64,000 nt of DNA, from positions 620,001-684,000 of the forward strand of contig NZ_CP016804.1 of the NCBI RefSeq assembly GCF_001886955.1, read 5' to 3'. The DNA is from Halodesulfurarchaeum formicicum (GTDB taxonomy: Archaea > Halobacteriota > Halobacteria > Halobacteriales > Halobacteriaceae). Made by a program: the position numbers and the translations under genes. Positions 49,529-59,445 of the stretch are shown piece after piece; the first letter of the stretch is position 1; each line of letters starts with the position of its first letter. The notes under the pieces were generated by a model. The model did no database searches. It saw only the letters and a list, made by a program, of their open reading frames with translations, and had not been told where the DNA came from.

Positions 49529-51628
49529 ATGGAACCGAAGCGGGAGGTCACGAGTGTCGGGCTCGTCGCCCTGGTGGGCGAACTCGGGGCCTACACCGGC
49601 GCGACCGTGGACAAGGCCTATCTCTATGCGGACGGACTCGTGCGGCTCAAGATGCGGGATTACGACCGCGGTCGCATCGAACTTCTGATCCAGGTCGGTG
49701 AGCGCAAACGCGTCCACGTCACCGAACCGGAGTTCGTGCCAGCGGCGCCGGACCGGCCGCCGAACTTCGCGAAGATGCTGCGCAACCGGATCGCCGGGGC
49801 CGACCTGGCGTCGGTCTCCCAGCACGGCTTCGACCGGATCCTGGAGTTCGAATTCCGTCGCGGGGATGCTGATACCACTATCGTCGCGGAACTGTTCGGC
49901 GAGGGGAACCTGGCGGTGCTCGACGAGAGTGGAGCGGTAATCGACTCGCTCTCGACGGTACGGCTCCGCTCGCGAACGGTCGCGCCGGGCGCGCAGTACG
50001 GCTTCCCGGAGAGCCGGATCAACCCCCTGGAGATGGACTACGAGGCGTTTGCCGCGACCATGGCCGAGTCGGACACCGACCTGGTCCGCACCATGGCGAC
50101 CCAGCTCAACTTCGGTGGCACGTACGGCGAGGAACTCTGTACGCGGGCCGGCGTCGAGAAGACCTTGGACATCACCGAGGCGGGCGAGACGGAGTACCGC
50201 CGGCTCTACGCGGAGATGACCGACCTGCTCGACCGGCTCCGAGAAGGGGACACAGACCCCCGGGTCTACCGTGAGGACGGCGCGGTCGTTGACGTGACTC
50301 CCGTCCCAATGGAGGAGTACGCCGACCTGGAGAGTGAGGCTTACGACACGTTCAACGCGGCCCTCGACGCGTACTTCCGGGCGCTCGAAGACCGCGAGGA
50401 CGAGCCCGAAACCGGCGAGTCCAGCGGGCCGGACTTCGACGCCGAGATCGAGAAGCGCGAGCGGATCATCGAACAGCAGGAACAGGCCATCGAGGACTTC
50501 GAGCGGCGGGCCGAGACCGAGCGGGAGAAGGCCCAGGCCCTCTATGCGAACTACGACTTCGTCGACGAGATCATTCGGACTGTCCGGGAGGCCCGGGAGT
50601 CCGGTCACTCCTGGCCGGAGATCGAATCCCGACTGGCCGAGGGGGCCGAGGCCGGGATCGAGGCCGCAGCCGCGGTCACCGGCATCGACGAGTCAGAAGG
50701 GATGATCCGAATCGACCTGGACGATCACGAGATTCCCCTGGACCCCCGATCCGGGGTCGAGAAGAACGCCGATCGGCTCTACACCGGGGCCAAGGAGATC
50801 GAATCCAAACGGGACGGCGCGTTAGAAGCCATCGAGGACACGCGAGCGGAACTCGCCGCCCTCAAGGAGCGCAAGGCGGGCTACGAAGAGGAAGCCGCCG
50901 AGGCCGAGGACGAAAAACCCGCCGAGGACGTGGACTGGTTGGCTCGCGAGTCGATTCCTATCCGTCGCCCAGAGAAGTGGTACGACCGCTTCCGATCGTT
51001 CCGCACAAGCGACGGCTTCCTGGTGCTCGGTGGCCGAAACGCCGAGCAGAACGAGGAACTGGTCGCGAAGTACATGGAACACGCCGATCGGTTCTTCCAC
51101 ACCCAGGCCCACGGCGGCCCGGCGACGATCCTCAAGACCAGCGAGCCCAGCGAACCCACGAAGGACATCGAGGTACCCGAACAGAGCCTTCGGGAGGCCG
51201 CACAATTTGCAGTCACCTACTCGACGATCTGGAAACAGGGCCAGTACAGCGGCGACGTCTACATGGTCTCCGGCGACCAGGTCTCCAAGACCCCGGAGAG
51301 CGGCGAGTACCTGGAGAAAGGCGGGTTTGCGATCCGTGGCGACCGGACCTACTTCGAGGATACGCCGGTCGGAGCCGCGGTGGGCATCGCCTGTGAGCCT
51401 GAGACGCGGGTTCTCGGGGGCCCACCCGAACCGATCGAGGCCCAGACCGAGACCTCGATCCGGATCGAACCCGGCCGGTACGCCCAGGGCGACGTTGCGA
51501 AACGGGTGTACCGGGAGTTCCGTGAGCGCTTTACCGACACGACCTTCGTGCGGAAAATCGCGAGCCCGGACGAGATTCAGAAGTTCATGCCGCCCGGGAC
51601 GAGTCGCATTAGCGAGGGTGAGGAGTAA
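49529..51628 (+). CDS. rqcH: Ribosome quality control protein RqcH/Rqc2 (NFACT family)
   Basis: The 699-residue protein has NFACT-N (residues about 10-190), with the catalytic-type Asp-Arg in [10 protein letters not shown] (D102, R103), a helix-hairpin-helix part, a long coiled coil (about 290-345 and 400-445, [20 protein letters not shown]) and NFACT-R (about 480-600, [20 protein letters not shown] and [13 protein letters not shown]). RqcH binds obstructed large subunits and adds Ala tails to stalled chains. The TAA overlaps the pelota ATG by one base, so the two are coupled. The ATG at 49529 is used; a GTG two codons earlier is also open. Confidence 0.92.
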   Translation: MEPKREVTSVGLVALVGELGAYTGATVDKAYLYADGLVRLKMRDYDRGRIELLIQVGERKRVHVTEPEFVPAAPDRPPNFAKMLRNRIAGADLASVSQHGFDRILEFEFRRGDADTTIVAELFGEGNLAVLDESGAVIDSLSTVRLRSRTVAPGAQYGFPESRINPLEMDYEAFAATMAESDTDLVRTMATQLNFGGTYGEELCTRAGVEKTLDITEAGETEYRRLYAEMTDLLDRLREGDTDPRVYREDGAVVDVTPVPMEEYADLESEAYDTFNAALDAYFRALEDREDEPETGESSGPDFDAEIEKRERIIEQQEQAIEDFERRAETEREKAQALYANYDFVDEIIRTVREARESGHSWPEIESRLAEGAEAGIEAAAAVTGIDESEGMIRIDLDDHEIPLDPRSGVEKNADRLYTGAKEIESKRDGALEAIEDTRAELAALKERKAGYEEEAAEAEDEKPAEDVDWLARESIPIRRPEKWYDRFRSFRTSDGFLVLGGRNAEQNEELVAKYMEHADRFFHTQAHGGPATILKTSEPSEPTKDIEVPEQSLREAAQFAVTYSTIWKQGQYSGDVYMVSGDQVSKTPESGEYLEKGGFAIRGDRTYFEDTPVGAAVGIACEPETRVLGGPPEPIEAQTETSIRIEPGRYAQGDVAKRVYREFRERFTDTTFVRKIASPDEIQKFMPPGTSRISEGEE

Positions 51629-52692
51629 TGCACGTCCGGGAGTGGACGACCCGCGAGGCCGGCCGCGAAGCGGTCAGCCTGGTGCCCGAGAGTCTCGATG
51701 ACCTCTGGCATCTCACCTACGTCATCGAACCCGGCGATCTGGTCTCCGGGGACACCCACCGGCGCATCCAGCGCAACGAGGAGCACATGCGTGACACCGG
51801 TGGCGAGCGCGAACACATGCATGTCACCCTCGAAGTCGAGGACGTGGACTTCCACAAGTTCTCGAATCGCCTTCGGGTGGGCGGGACGATCGTGGATTGC
51901 TCCCGGGAGGACCAACTCGGCCTCCATCACACCCTGAACCTGGAGGAACACGACACGATCGAGATCGAGAAGATCTGGCAGCCCGACCAGCGCGAGCGCA
52001 TCGAGGAGGCCGAGGAAGCCACGGATCAGCCGACTGTCGCCATCGCCACCGTCGCGGAGGGCGAAGCCCACGTCCACACGGTGGCCCAGTACGGCGTCGA
52101 GGAGTACGTCTCGCTCACGAGCACCACCGGGAAAGGCGAGTACACCGGCGGCCGCGAGGAACTCTTCGAGGAGTTGGCCGACGCACTCGGTCACCTCGAC
52201 GCCGACGCGATCATCCTCGCCGGCCCGGGGTTTACCAAACAGGACGCGCTCGAACACATCCAGGCCCACCCCGAGGTCACCGAAACGGTGTCGGTCGTCG
52301 ACACCAGCGCGGCCGGCGGGCGTGGCGTCCACGAGGTGCTCAAGCGCGGGGCCGTCGCGGACGTGCGCCGCGAGACCCGGATCGCCGAGGAGTCCGCGGC
52401 GATCGACGAACTCACCGATCGGATGGCCGGGGACGGGGCGGCCGCCTACGGCATCGACGCCGTCGAGACCGCGACCGAGTACGGGGCCGTCGAGAACCTC
52501 TTGATTCTGGACGAACGGCTCCGCCAGGAGCGGGCCGGGGAAGGCGACTGGGCACTGGACGTGAACGAACTGATCCAGCAGGTCGAGCGTCAGGGCGGGG
52601 ATATTACCGTCTTCTCACACGAGTTCCAGCCCGGCGAACAGCTCCGCAACCTCGGTGGGGTCGCGGCACTGTTGCGCTACCCGATCGAGTGA
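51628..52692 (+). CDS. pelA: mRNA surveillance protein pelota
   Basis: This 354-residue protein recognises stalled ribosomes at the ends of mRNAs and splits them with its GTPase partner and ABCE1. [20 protein letters not shown] is the Sm-like N-terminal domain, [20 protein letters not shown] follows, [19 protein letters not shown] starts the central domain and [20 protein letters not shown] with [20 protein letters not shown] the eRF1-like C-terminal domain. Length is usual. It is translated directly after rqcH, which acts in the next step of the same rescue pathway. Confidence 0.95.
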   Translation: MHVREWTTREAGREAVSLVPESLDDLWHLTYVIEPGDLVSGDTHRRIQRNEEHMRDTGGEREHMHVTLEVEDVDFHKFSNRLRVGGTIVDCSREDQLGLHHTLNLEEHDTIEIEKIWQPDQRERIEEAEEATDQPTVAIATVAEGEAHVHTVAQYGVEEYVSLTSTTGKGEYTGGREELFEELADALGHLDADAIILAGPGFTKQDALEHIQAHPEVTETVSVVDTSAAGGRGVHEVLKRGAVADVRRETRIAEESAAIDELTDRMAGDGAAAYGIDAVETATEYGAVENLLILDERLRQERAGEGDWALDVNELIQQVERQGGDITVFSHEFQPGEQLRNLGGVAALLRYPIE

Positions 52693-53424
52693 TCAGACCC
52701 CGATTTGCATGCCGTCCGCGGCGACCTGTACCTCCCCGTCGAACCGTGACTCGATCGTCTCGATCATCTCCTGGTGCTTGCCCACTGTCTGTGGATAGAG
52801 GTGCGTGAGATAGACCCGATCGAGGGCCGCCCCGTCGAGGACCTGGGCCAGTTTCGTCGGGGTGGTGTGGGCATCTTGCTCCACGCTGTCGGGGAACGAG
52901 CAGTCGTGGACGAGCACCGAGCCGACCTCGGCGAAACTGATCAGGCCCTGGAACTCCTTGGTGTCGCCGGTGATCGTCACCTGGTCCTCGAAGCGATAGG
53001 CCAGGCCGTCCATCGAGTGTCGAGTCGGGGTGGCCGTCACCTCGAACCCGGCGACAGTCCACGCCCCGCCCTCGATCTCTCGGACCGCGTAGTTGAGCCG
53101 CCCGCGCAGGTATTCGTGGGCGTCGAGTAAGTCCTCGACGAGGGCGTTCGTTCCCGGGGGGCCGACGACCGTGATCGACTCCTCGCCGGCCAGCCACCGG
53201 GCCTTGTAGAGCGCCAGGAGATCCGAGACGTGATCGAGATGGAGGTGGGTCAAAAGGACGGTGTCGACCCCTTCGTAGCCGATTTCCGTGTCGGCCAGTC
53301 GGCCGAGTACCCCGCTGCCGACGTCCACGAGCAGCCGTCGGTCACCATCGGTCACGAGGATTCCCGACTGGGCCCGGCCCGGGGTGGGCATCGCGGCGCC
53401 AGTCCCGAGAAAGGTGAGTTGCAT
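52693..53424 (-). CDS. Metallo-beta-lactamase fold hydrolase, RNase Z-like
   Basis: The 243-residue protein begins MQLTFLGTGAAMPTPGRAQS. It has the metal motif LLTHLHLDHVSDLLAL (H60, H62, D64, H65), ATPTRHSMDGLAYRF, ITGDTKEFQGLISFAEVGSV with the bridging Asp, and LTHLYPQT at the end. This resembles tRNase Z, but it is shorter than classical RNase Z (about 300) and lacks a clear exosite arm, so another phosphodiesterase or arylsulfatase-type activity is possible. Its stop begins directly after the pelota stop on the opposite strand. Confidence 0.8.
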   Translation of the reverse strand: MQLTFLGTGAAMPTPGRAQSGILVTDGDRRLLVDVGSGVLGRLADTEIGYEGVDTVLLTHLHLDHVSDLLALYKARWLAGEESITVVGPPGTNALVEDLLDAHEYLRGRLNYAVREIEGGAWTVAGFEVTATPTRHSMDGLAYRFEDQVTITGDTKEFQGLISFAEVGSVLVHDCSFPDSVEQDAHTTPTKLAQVLDGAALDRVYLTHLYPQTVGKHQEMIETIESRFDGEVQVAADGMQIGV

Positions 53425-53536
53425 GGTGGATGGGGGTGGCCCGACGGGGAAAACGGTTGGGGCACCGTTCCCAACAGTCCTCGGGGCCACCAGCTGCCAA
53501 CAGCTACAACCCGTCGGCCTGCATAGGCCCCACCGA

Positions 53537-56242
53537 ATGGTCACGGAGACGCCCGACTCCGTTCCGGACCCCGAGGCGGTCCCCGATGGGGACCTGTTGC
53601 AGTCCCTCGAACCGGCGGTTCGGGAGTGGTGGATCGACCAGTTCGGCGATTCGGTCGAGCAGAACGGCGGCTTTTTCACGCCGCCACAGCGGGAGGCAAT
53701 CCCCCAGATCGCCGCGGGCGAGCACACGCTCATCGCGAGTCCGACCGGCTCGGGGAAGACACTCGCCTCCTTTACGGCGATCATCAACGAGTTGTTCGTC
53801 CGGGAACGGGCCGAGGGCCTGGAAAACACGGTTTACTGCCTGTACATCTCACCGCTGAAGTCACTGGCAAACGACATCCATCGCAACCTGACCGAGCCCC
53901 TGGAGGGAATTGCCGCTCGGCGGGCCGAACAGGGCGAGGACCCCTCCGTGATCCGACACGCGATCAGACACGGTGACACCGAGCAGGCCGCCCGGCAGGC
54001 CATGCTCGATGAGACGCCACACATCCTCAACACCACGCCGGAGACCCTGGCAATCCTGCTCAACTCACCGAAGTTCAAGGAGAAACTCAGGACGGTCGAG
54101 TACGTGATCGTCGACGAGATTCACAGCCTCGCGGCCAACAAACGGGGCACGCATCTCTCGGTGAGCCTGGAGCGACTGGAGACACTCGCGGACACGGCCC
54201 CCACCCGGATCGGCTGTTCGGCCACGGTCGAACCCCTCGACACGATCGGGGCCTTTCTGGGCGGCTCCGAGGACGGCGAGCCACGCGACGTTGAACTGGT
54301 CGACACCAGGTTCATGCGGGACTATGACCTCGAACTGCACACGCCCGCGGCGGACCTGGTCGAAACCCCCCGATCGGTCGTTCGGGAACGGTTCTACGAT
54401 CGGCTCGCGACGTTGATCGACGATCACGACAGCACACTCGTGTTCACGAACACCCGCTCGGGAGCCGAACGCGTGCTCGAAAACCTCCGGGAGCGGGGAG
54501 CCGTGGACGAGGACCACTCGGGGGCCCATCACGGCTCGCTCTCGAAGGAGCGCCGTCAGGCGGTCGAGAGCGCGTTGAAGGAGGGGACTCTGGACGTGGT
54601 GACCACCTCGACGAGCCTGGAACTCGGCATCGACATGCCACACATCGATCTCGTGGTGCAGGTCGGCTCTCCCAAATCAGTCGCTTCGCTCCTCCAACGG
54701 GTGGGACGGGCCGGTCACCAGCTCGGCGAGACGGTCACGGGCCGGGTGTTCGCGCTCGACCTCCAGGAGTTGATCGAGTGTACGGTCATGCTCGAGCGGG
54801 CCAAAGCGGGCTTTGTCGACCGCATTCGGGTGCCCGAACGCGCTCAGGACGTCGCTGCCCAGCACGTCTATGGGATGGCGATCAACGGGCCGCGCCCGCT
54901 TCAGGAGGTCGAGGAGACACTCCGCCGAGCTTACCCCTATCGGGACTACACCGACGCGGAGTTCGACAACCTGCTCAGATACCTCCGGGCCGAGTACGAC
55001 GGGTTGGAGGAGCGCAACGTCTACGCGAAGATCTGGGTCGACGAGAACGATCCCCCCGACGGCGAGCACCACTATCCGGAGTACCCGGTCGGCACCAGAT
55101 TGATCGGCAAGCGGGGTCGGTTGGCCCGGATGATCTACATGACCAACCTCGGGACGATCCCCGATTCCTTTTCCTGTGACGTGTTCGTCCGGAGCGACGA
55201 CCAGTGGGTCGGTGACCTCGACGAGGACTATCTCGACACGCTCGATCCGGGTGACGTCTTCGTCCTCGGGGGCCAGCGGTACGAGTATCGCTACCGCCGG
55301 GGATCGAAGGTGTACGTCGATCGGACGAGCGAGCGGGCGACGGTCCCCTCGTGGTACTCCGAACGCCTGCCCCGATCCTTCGATCTGGGAGCCGAGATCG
55401 CGGCCTTTCAGGACCGGCTCATCTCCCTTCAGGAAGACGGGATGGCCCAGCTTCGACGGGCGCTCCGGGACCTCCCTATCGACGAGGAGAGCGTGCGAGC
55501 ACTCTCCCGGACCGTCGACAGGCAGATCGCCTACGCCGGGCCCGAGAGTGTGAGCACCACCGACCGGATCGTCGTCGAACACGTCACCGATCGGGCTGAC
55601 TATCGCCGTCGCTACTACGTGCGAGTTCCTTACGGCCGGCAGGTGAACGACGGCCTCTCACGAATTTTGGCCCACCAGGTCGCGAACGAGGCCACCGCGA
55701 ACGTGACCATCGCGGTCGATGACACCGGCTTCGTCCTCTCGATGCCGCTCAATCGGAAGGTCGACGTGGTGGGGCTGCTCGAAGGACTCGATCCGGACCG
55801 GGCCCGCGAACACCTCGAAGCGAGCCTGGTTGGGACCGATCTTCGCGAGCGGTACTTCCGCATCAACGCGACCCGCTCCCTGATGATTCTCAAGCGGTAC
55901 AAGGGCCACGAGAAGTCCGCCAGTCGGCAGCAGGTCTCCGCGGAAATGCTGCTTGGCTTTGCAGAGGACCTGCCGGATTTCGTGGTCCTCGCGGAGACCA
56001 ACCGGGAGATCGTCGAGGACAAACTCGATTTCGGACATATCGAGGAACTGCTCGGACGGATCCAGGCGGGCGAACTCACAGTGGTCTCGAAAACACTCGA
56101 CTCGCCCAGCCCGCTCTCCTTCGGCCTGGCGACCCTATCGGCCAGTGACGTGGTTCTCGCCGAAGACGAGGACGCCGCACTCAGGGCCTTTCACGACCGA
56201 GTCACCGAGGCGATCGAGGGGGCGTCGAACGGCGACGATTAG
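53537..56242 (+). CDS. lhr: Lhr-type ATP-dependent DNA helicase (Lhr-core)
   Basis: The 901-residue superfamily 2 helicase has IASPTGSGKTLASFTAIINE (motif I), YISPLKSLANDIHRNL (Ia), VIVDEIHSLAANKRG (II), GCSATVEPLDTIGAFLGG (III), LVFTNTRSGAERVLENL (IV), and LELGIDMPHIDLVVQVGSPK with LLQRVGRAGH (V, VI). A winged helix and the long Lhr-core domain follow. It unwinds DNA and RNA:DNA hybrids in repair. ATG 53537 is chosen at the start of homology; an open frame continues to 53288 across the divergent gene's start. A hairpin with TTTT follows the stop. Confidence 0.93.
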   Translation: MVTETPDSVPDPEAVPDGDLLQSLEPAVREWWIDQFGDSVEQNGGFFTPPQREAIPQIAAGEHTLIASPTGSGKTLASFTAIINELFVRERAEGLENTVYCLYISPLKSLANDIHRNLTEPLEGIAARRAEQGEDPSVIRHAIRHGDTEQAARQAMLDETPHILNTTPETLAILLNSPKFKEKLRTVEYVIVDEIHSLAANKRGTHLSVSLERLETLADTAPTRIGCSATVEPLDTIGAFLGGSEDGEPRDVELVDTRFMRDYDLELHTPAADLVETPRSVVRERFYDRLATLIDDHDSTLVFTNTRSGAERVLENLRERGAVDEDHSGAHHGSLSKERRQAVESALKEGTLDVVTTSTSLELGIDMPHIDLVVQVGSPKSVASLLQRVGRAGHQLGETVTGRVFALDLQELIECTVMLERAKAGFVDRIRVPERAQDVAAQHVYGMAINGPRPLQEVEETLRRAYPYRDYTDAEFDNLLRYLRAEYDGLEERNVYAKIWVDENDPPDGEHHYPEYPVGTRLIGKRGRLARMIYMTNLGTIPDSFSCDVFVRSDDQWVGDLDEDYLDTLDPGDVFVLGGQRYEYRYRRGSKVYVDRTSERATVPSWYSERLPRSFDLGAEIAAFQDRLISLQEDGMAQLRRALRDLPIDEESVRALSRTVDRQIAYAGPESVSTTDRIVVEHVTDRADYRRRYYVRVPYGRQVNDGLSRILAHQVANEATANVTIAVDDTGFVLSMPLNRKVDVVGLLEGLDPDRAREHLEASLVGTDLRERYFRINATRSLMILKRYKGHEKSASRQQVSAEMLLGFAEDLPDFVVLAETNREIVEDKLDFGHIEELLGRIQAGELTVVSKTLDSPSPLSFGLATLSASDVVLAEDEDAALRAFHDRVTEAIEGASNGDD

Positions 56243-56286
56243 AACTGTCGCTGGCACCTGCCGTCGGTTCTCACTCGCTGAGAAAT

Positions 56287-56320
56287 ATCGGCCTGGCTAT
56301 ATGTTTTCCAGGCCGATTTT
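56287..56320 (+). terminator. Hairpin after lhr with a TATA box in its loop
   Basis: ATCGGCCTGG (56287-56296) and CCAGGCCGAT (56308-56317) form a perfect 10-bp stem, followed by TTTT (56317-56320). The loop CTATATGTTTT carries a TATA-like box about 25 bases before the next ATG at 56325. The element can thus end the lhr transcript and start the next one; as a dyad around a TATA box it could also be an operator. Confidence 0.55.
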
Positions 56321-56324
56321 CCGT

Positions 56325-56630
56325 ATGGTCTCCGAAATCACGTTTTTCGAGTTGCACCTGGATGGCACACAGATCGGCGGCGACGGGGCGGACGAATCCC
56401 CGGCACCGACCAGGGCCACACCTGCCACCGAGCCCGTATCGAGGTCTGAAAGCCGATCCCGACTGCCGTCCCGGCGCGGATTCGCCCTCGGGGCAGTCGC
56501 GTTGGCCGTCACGGGAGCCCTCATCGGCGTGTTCACCTGGCGCCGCCGATCACGCGGCGAGTCGACAGACGACACGGAAACGGGGGCCGTAATCGAGGGC
56601 ACGGACCTCGAAGCGATCGGCTCGGAGTGA
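56325..56630 (+). CDS. Small single-helix membrane protein, unknown
   Basis: The 101-residue protein begins MVSEITFFELHLDGTQIGGD, has a low-complexity Pro/Ser/Arg region, then RRGFALGAVALAVTGALIGV, one predicted membrane helix at about residues 50-70, and a short acidic tail. The N-terminal phrase ITFFELHLDG recurs in haloarchaeal proteins of this kind, but I cannot name a family. The ATG fits a leaderless start from the TATA box in the hairpin described above. Confidence 0.6.
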   Translation: MVSEITFFELHLDGTQIGGDGADESPAPTRATPATEPVSRSESRSRLPSRRGFALGAVALAVTGALIGVFTWRRRSRGESTDDTETGAVIEGTDLEAIGSE

Positions 56631-56652
56631 GTACCCGAAACCGCACACAGCC

Positions 56653-57012
56653 GTGACCACGAAATCCCTTGGGTTGGCACTGGCCGCCGCTGTCGCAGGC
56701 TTCCTCCTGGTTGGGGTGGCTGTCACTGCCGTTACCGGTCGGTGGGTCGAGTTTTCGGTCTTTCTGGGGCTGCCGGCCGGCCTCGTCGCTGGCGCGTTGC
56801 TCGGAGCCGCCGCGTACGTCGGGGTCGAATCGCCCTCCCCACAGCGGAACGCTGTCGCCGGCGGGTTCGTCGCGTTCGCTCTGGGATTTCTCCTTGCCTT
56901 GCTCATTCTTGCCGGGGTCTTCCGCGTCGGCGTCACGACCGCGCTGGGGGTCGCAATCGTCCTCGGCCTCGCCGTCGCGCTGGTGGACGTTCGCCGCCGA
57001 CGAACTGGCTGA
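56653..57012 (+). CDS. Four-helix membrane protein, unknown
   Basis: The 119-residue, very hydrophobic protein has four predicted helices: LGLALAAAVAGFLLVGVAVT, FSVFLGLPAGLVAGALLGAA, GGFVAFALGFLLALLILAGV and TTALGVAIVLGLAVALVDV, with an Arg-rich end RRRRTG facing inside. It starts at GTG 56653, 22 bases after the previous gene, and lies 41 bases before tspO, so the three small membrane-protein genes may form one unit. No family recognised with confidence. Confidence 0.6.
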   Translation: MTTKSLGLALAAAVAGFLLVGVAVTAVTGRWVEFSVFLGLPAGLVAGALLGAAAYVGVESPSPQRNAVAGGFVAFALGFLLALLILAGVFRVGVTTALGVAIVLGLAVALVDVRRRRTG

Positions 57013-57053
57013 GTGGGGCGTACGTATTTCGGGCCGCGCTTCGAAATCGCTCT

Positions 57054-57563
57054 ATGCAAACTGATTCGGGACTCGCGGGATTCGCTCGCAATCGACCCGG
57101 TCTCGCGCTCGGCCTCGCGATTCTCGCCGTCGAACTCGTCGGCGCGTCCGGGGCGATTTTCACCGCCCAGGGGCTCGGCGAGTGGTACAGCAGCCTCGTC
57201 CGCCCGGCTATCGCCCCGCCGAACTGGGTTTTCGGCCCGGTCTGGACGGCTCTCTTCGCGCTCATGGGCGTCGCCGTCTGGCTCGTGTGGCGGCAGGCCC
57301 CGACCGATCCGGACGGCGCGAAACTCGCGATCGGTGTGTTCGTCGTCCACTTCCTCTTCAACCTTGGCTGGTCGGCGGTCTTCTTCGGACAGCAAGCCCT
57401 CGGAGCCGGGTTGCTCGTCATCCTGGCTCTCTGGATGCTCATCGTGACGACTATCCTTGTCTTCGACCGGGTCGACCGGCGCGCTGCTCTCCTCCTGGTC
57501 CCCTACCTGCTCTGGGTCTCCTTCGCCACGTATCTCAACTACCAGTTCTGGGTGCTGAACTAG
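57054..57563 (+). CDS. tspO: TspO/MBR family tryptophan-rich sensory protein
   Basis: This 169-residue, five-helix membrane protein has WYSSLVRPAIAPPNWVFGPV, the PxxNWxFGPVW-type motif, followed by ALFALMGVAVWLVW and FNLGWSAVFFGQQALG. These define the TspO/peripheral benzodiazepine receptor family, which binds porphyrins and acts in stress and tetrapyrrole signalling. ATG 57054 precedes the first helix. The stop lies 10 bases from the end of the convergent kinase gene. Confidence 0.9.
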   Translation: MQTDSGLAGFARNRPGLALGLAILAVELVGASGAIFTAQGLGEWYSSLVRPAIAPPNWVFGPVWTALFALMGVAVWLVWRQAPTDPDGAKLAIGVFVVHFLFNLGWSAVFFGQQALGAGLLVILALWMLIVTTILVFDRVDRRAALLLVPYLLWVSFATYLNYQFWVLN

Positions 57564-57573
57564 CCCTACTCTT

Positions 57574-59394
57574 TCAGGCGAGTGGCAGTTCGACGGTGAA
57601 TACCGCTCCTCGTGGTTCGTTGTCCTCGACCTGAACCGAGCCTCCGTAGCGGTCGATCAACGTCTCGACGAGATACAACCCCAGTCCGGTCCCCTCGCTA
57701 TCCAGCCCCTGGACTCCCTCCTCGAAGATTTCCGCTTTCTGTTCGTCCGGAACGCCTGGGCCGTTGTCGGCGATGGAAACGGCCACTGTCTCTTTACCAG
57801 CTGTCGTGGTCACGGTGACTTCGGGGAGCTCCTGATCGTTGTGGATGACCGCGTTCTGGAGCAGGTTCCGGAACACCGATTCGAGCAGATCGTCCACCAG
57901 TACGGAGACCTCCGGAATCGAGCCCTCGACCTGAATCGCGGCGTGTTCGTGGTTCGAGCGGGCCGAGTCGATCGCCCCCTCCAGGACCGGCCGCAAGCGT
58001 GTCGGGGCCCGATCCGCCCCGGACTGCAGGAGTACTTCCGTTACGTCCCGGGCGGTCCGAGTGATCGCTACCGCGTCTTGTGCCGCGTTTTGCAGGGTGT
58101 GGAGGTGTCCGGACGCCGACTCCTCGACGCTATCGTGGAGGAGATCAGCGTACGCGAGCACCAGCTGAAGATCGTTCCGGATGTCATGGCGGACGATCTG
58201 GTTGAGAACTTCCAGATTGTCCCGCTGGGTCTCGATCTGTCGCTCGTACGCTTTGAGCTCGGTGATGTCCCGGGCGTATCCGAGCACCGCGTCGTCGTCG
58301 CTTCCGGAGGGCTCGTAGGGGATCTTCGTCGTGTGAAACACGCGTGTCTCGCCGTCGGCGGTCACCAGGTCTTCCTCCGGGATGGTCTTTGGCTCCCCCG
58401 ACTCGATGACCGCCAGGTCGTCCTCGCGGAATGCTTTTGGATGTTCCTCGGTGAACAGGAGTTCCTGATCGGTCCGGCCGATGATCTCCTCGGCCGGGCG
58501 GCCATAGGCCTCACAGACCGCGTCGTTCACGAGAAGATACTCCCCGGCCCGATTTTTCACGAAGATCAGGTCCGGAACCAGGTCAATGACCTGTCGGAGC
58601 CGGTCGTGAGCGGCTTCGAGTTCCTGTTCGGCCCGTTTCCGCTCGTCGATGTCCTGGTGAATCCCCACCGCCCGTTTCGGGTCCCCGTTCGCTCCTCGCT
58701 CCGTGATGTGCCCGATATCCCGGACCCACTTCCAGCCGCCATCGGCCGTCTGCAGTCGGTGTTCGGTGTCGATGTACGCCGTCTCGCCGGCGAGGTGAGC
58801 GTCGACTGCTTCCATCACTAGCTCGCGATCCGCGGGATGAACGCGGGACTTCCAGGCATCGAGGGCGGAATCAATTTCCGACGCCGAATATCCGAGCATC
58901 GTCGCCCACTGGTCGTTGAACTGGACGGTGTCGGTCTCCAGGTCCCAGTCCCAGACCCCCAGATTGGCGGCGTCGACGGCCAGCTCGAGTCGCTCCTTCA
59001 GGGACTCGACCTCGCGTTCGCGCTCTTTCCGATCCGTAATATCCCTGACGTAGCCGACGAACGTTCCGTCTCCCAGCGAAACGGCGTCGAGTAACACGTC
59101 GATCAGGTGGCCCTCGGAGTGCTGAATCTGAAGTTCGGTTTGAACCCGCCCGGTCTCTCGAACATGCTGAAACGATGGTGGGGTCGATTCACCACTCGTA
59201 GAGAGGTCCGAGACGTTTTTCGACAGAAGCTCGGATTCCGAGCAGCCCACCAGCTCGCACGCAGCCGGGTTCACTTCGAGATAGGTCCCGTCCTCGTCGA
59301 CCACGAAAACTGCGACCGGGGATTTCTCGAAGTAGGTCTGATAGGATCCCTCCACAGCAGCGTCCATGGTCACTTCTTGGACCGGAGTGTGCAT
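57574..59394 (-). CDS. PAS-domain sensor histidine kinase
   Basis: This roughly 600-residue soluble kinase has three PAS domains (FEKSPVAVFVVDEDGTYLEV; LGVWDWDLETDTVQFNDQWA; LVPDLIFVKNRAGEYLLVND), each with its C-terminal cap. The haloarchaeal phospho-acceptor IVRHDIRNDLQLVLAYADLL follows, then a HATPase with NLLQNAVIHNDQ, VSIADNGPGVPDEQ and GTGLGLYLVETLI. It has no membrane helix or receiver domain and no response regulator gene adjoins it. Signal unknown; redox or light via PAS is possible. ATG 59394 or 59367 can be the start; the frame to 59415 begins with TTG. Confidence 0.88.
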   Translation of the reverse strand: MHTPVQEVTMDAAVEGSYQTYFEKSPVAVFVVDEDGTYLEVNPAACELVGCSESELLSKNVSDLSTSGESTPPSFQHVRETGRVQTELQIQHSEGHLIDVLLDAVSLGDGTFVGYVRDITDRKEREREVESLKERLELAVDAANLGVWDWDLETDTVQFNDQWATMLGYSASEIDSALDAWKSRVHPADRELVMEAVDAHLAGETAYIDTEHRLQTADGGWKWVRDIGHITERGANGDPKRAVGIHQDIDERKRAEQELEAAHDRLRQVIDLVPDLIFVKNRAGEYLLVNDAVCEAYGRPAEEIIGRTDQELLFTEEHPKAFREDDLAVIESGEPKTIPEEDLVTADGETRVFHTTKIPYEPSGSDDDAVLGYARDITELKAYERQIETQRDNLEVLNQIVRHDIRNDLQLVLAYADLLHDSVEESASGHLHTLQNAAQDAVAITRTARDVTEVLLQSGADRAPTRLRPVLEGAIDSARSNHEHAAIQVEGSIPEVSVLVDDLLESVFRNLLQNAVIHNDQELPEVTVTTTAGKETVAVSIADNGPGVPDEQKAEIFEEGVQGLDSEGTGLGLYLVETLIDRYGGSVQVEDNEPRGAVFTVELPLA

Positions 59395-59445
59395 AAAGGA
59401 GTGTGGCCGGAGCAAACGCGTACTGTTGGGGAGTCGACTTGTCTG

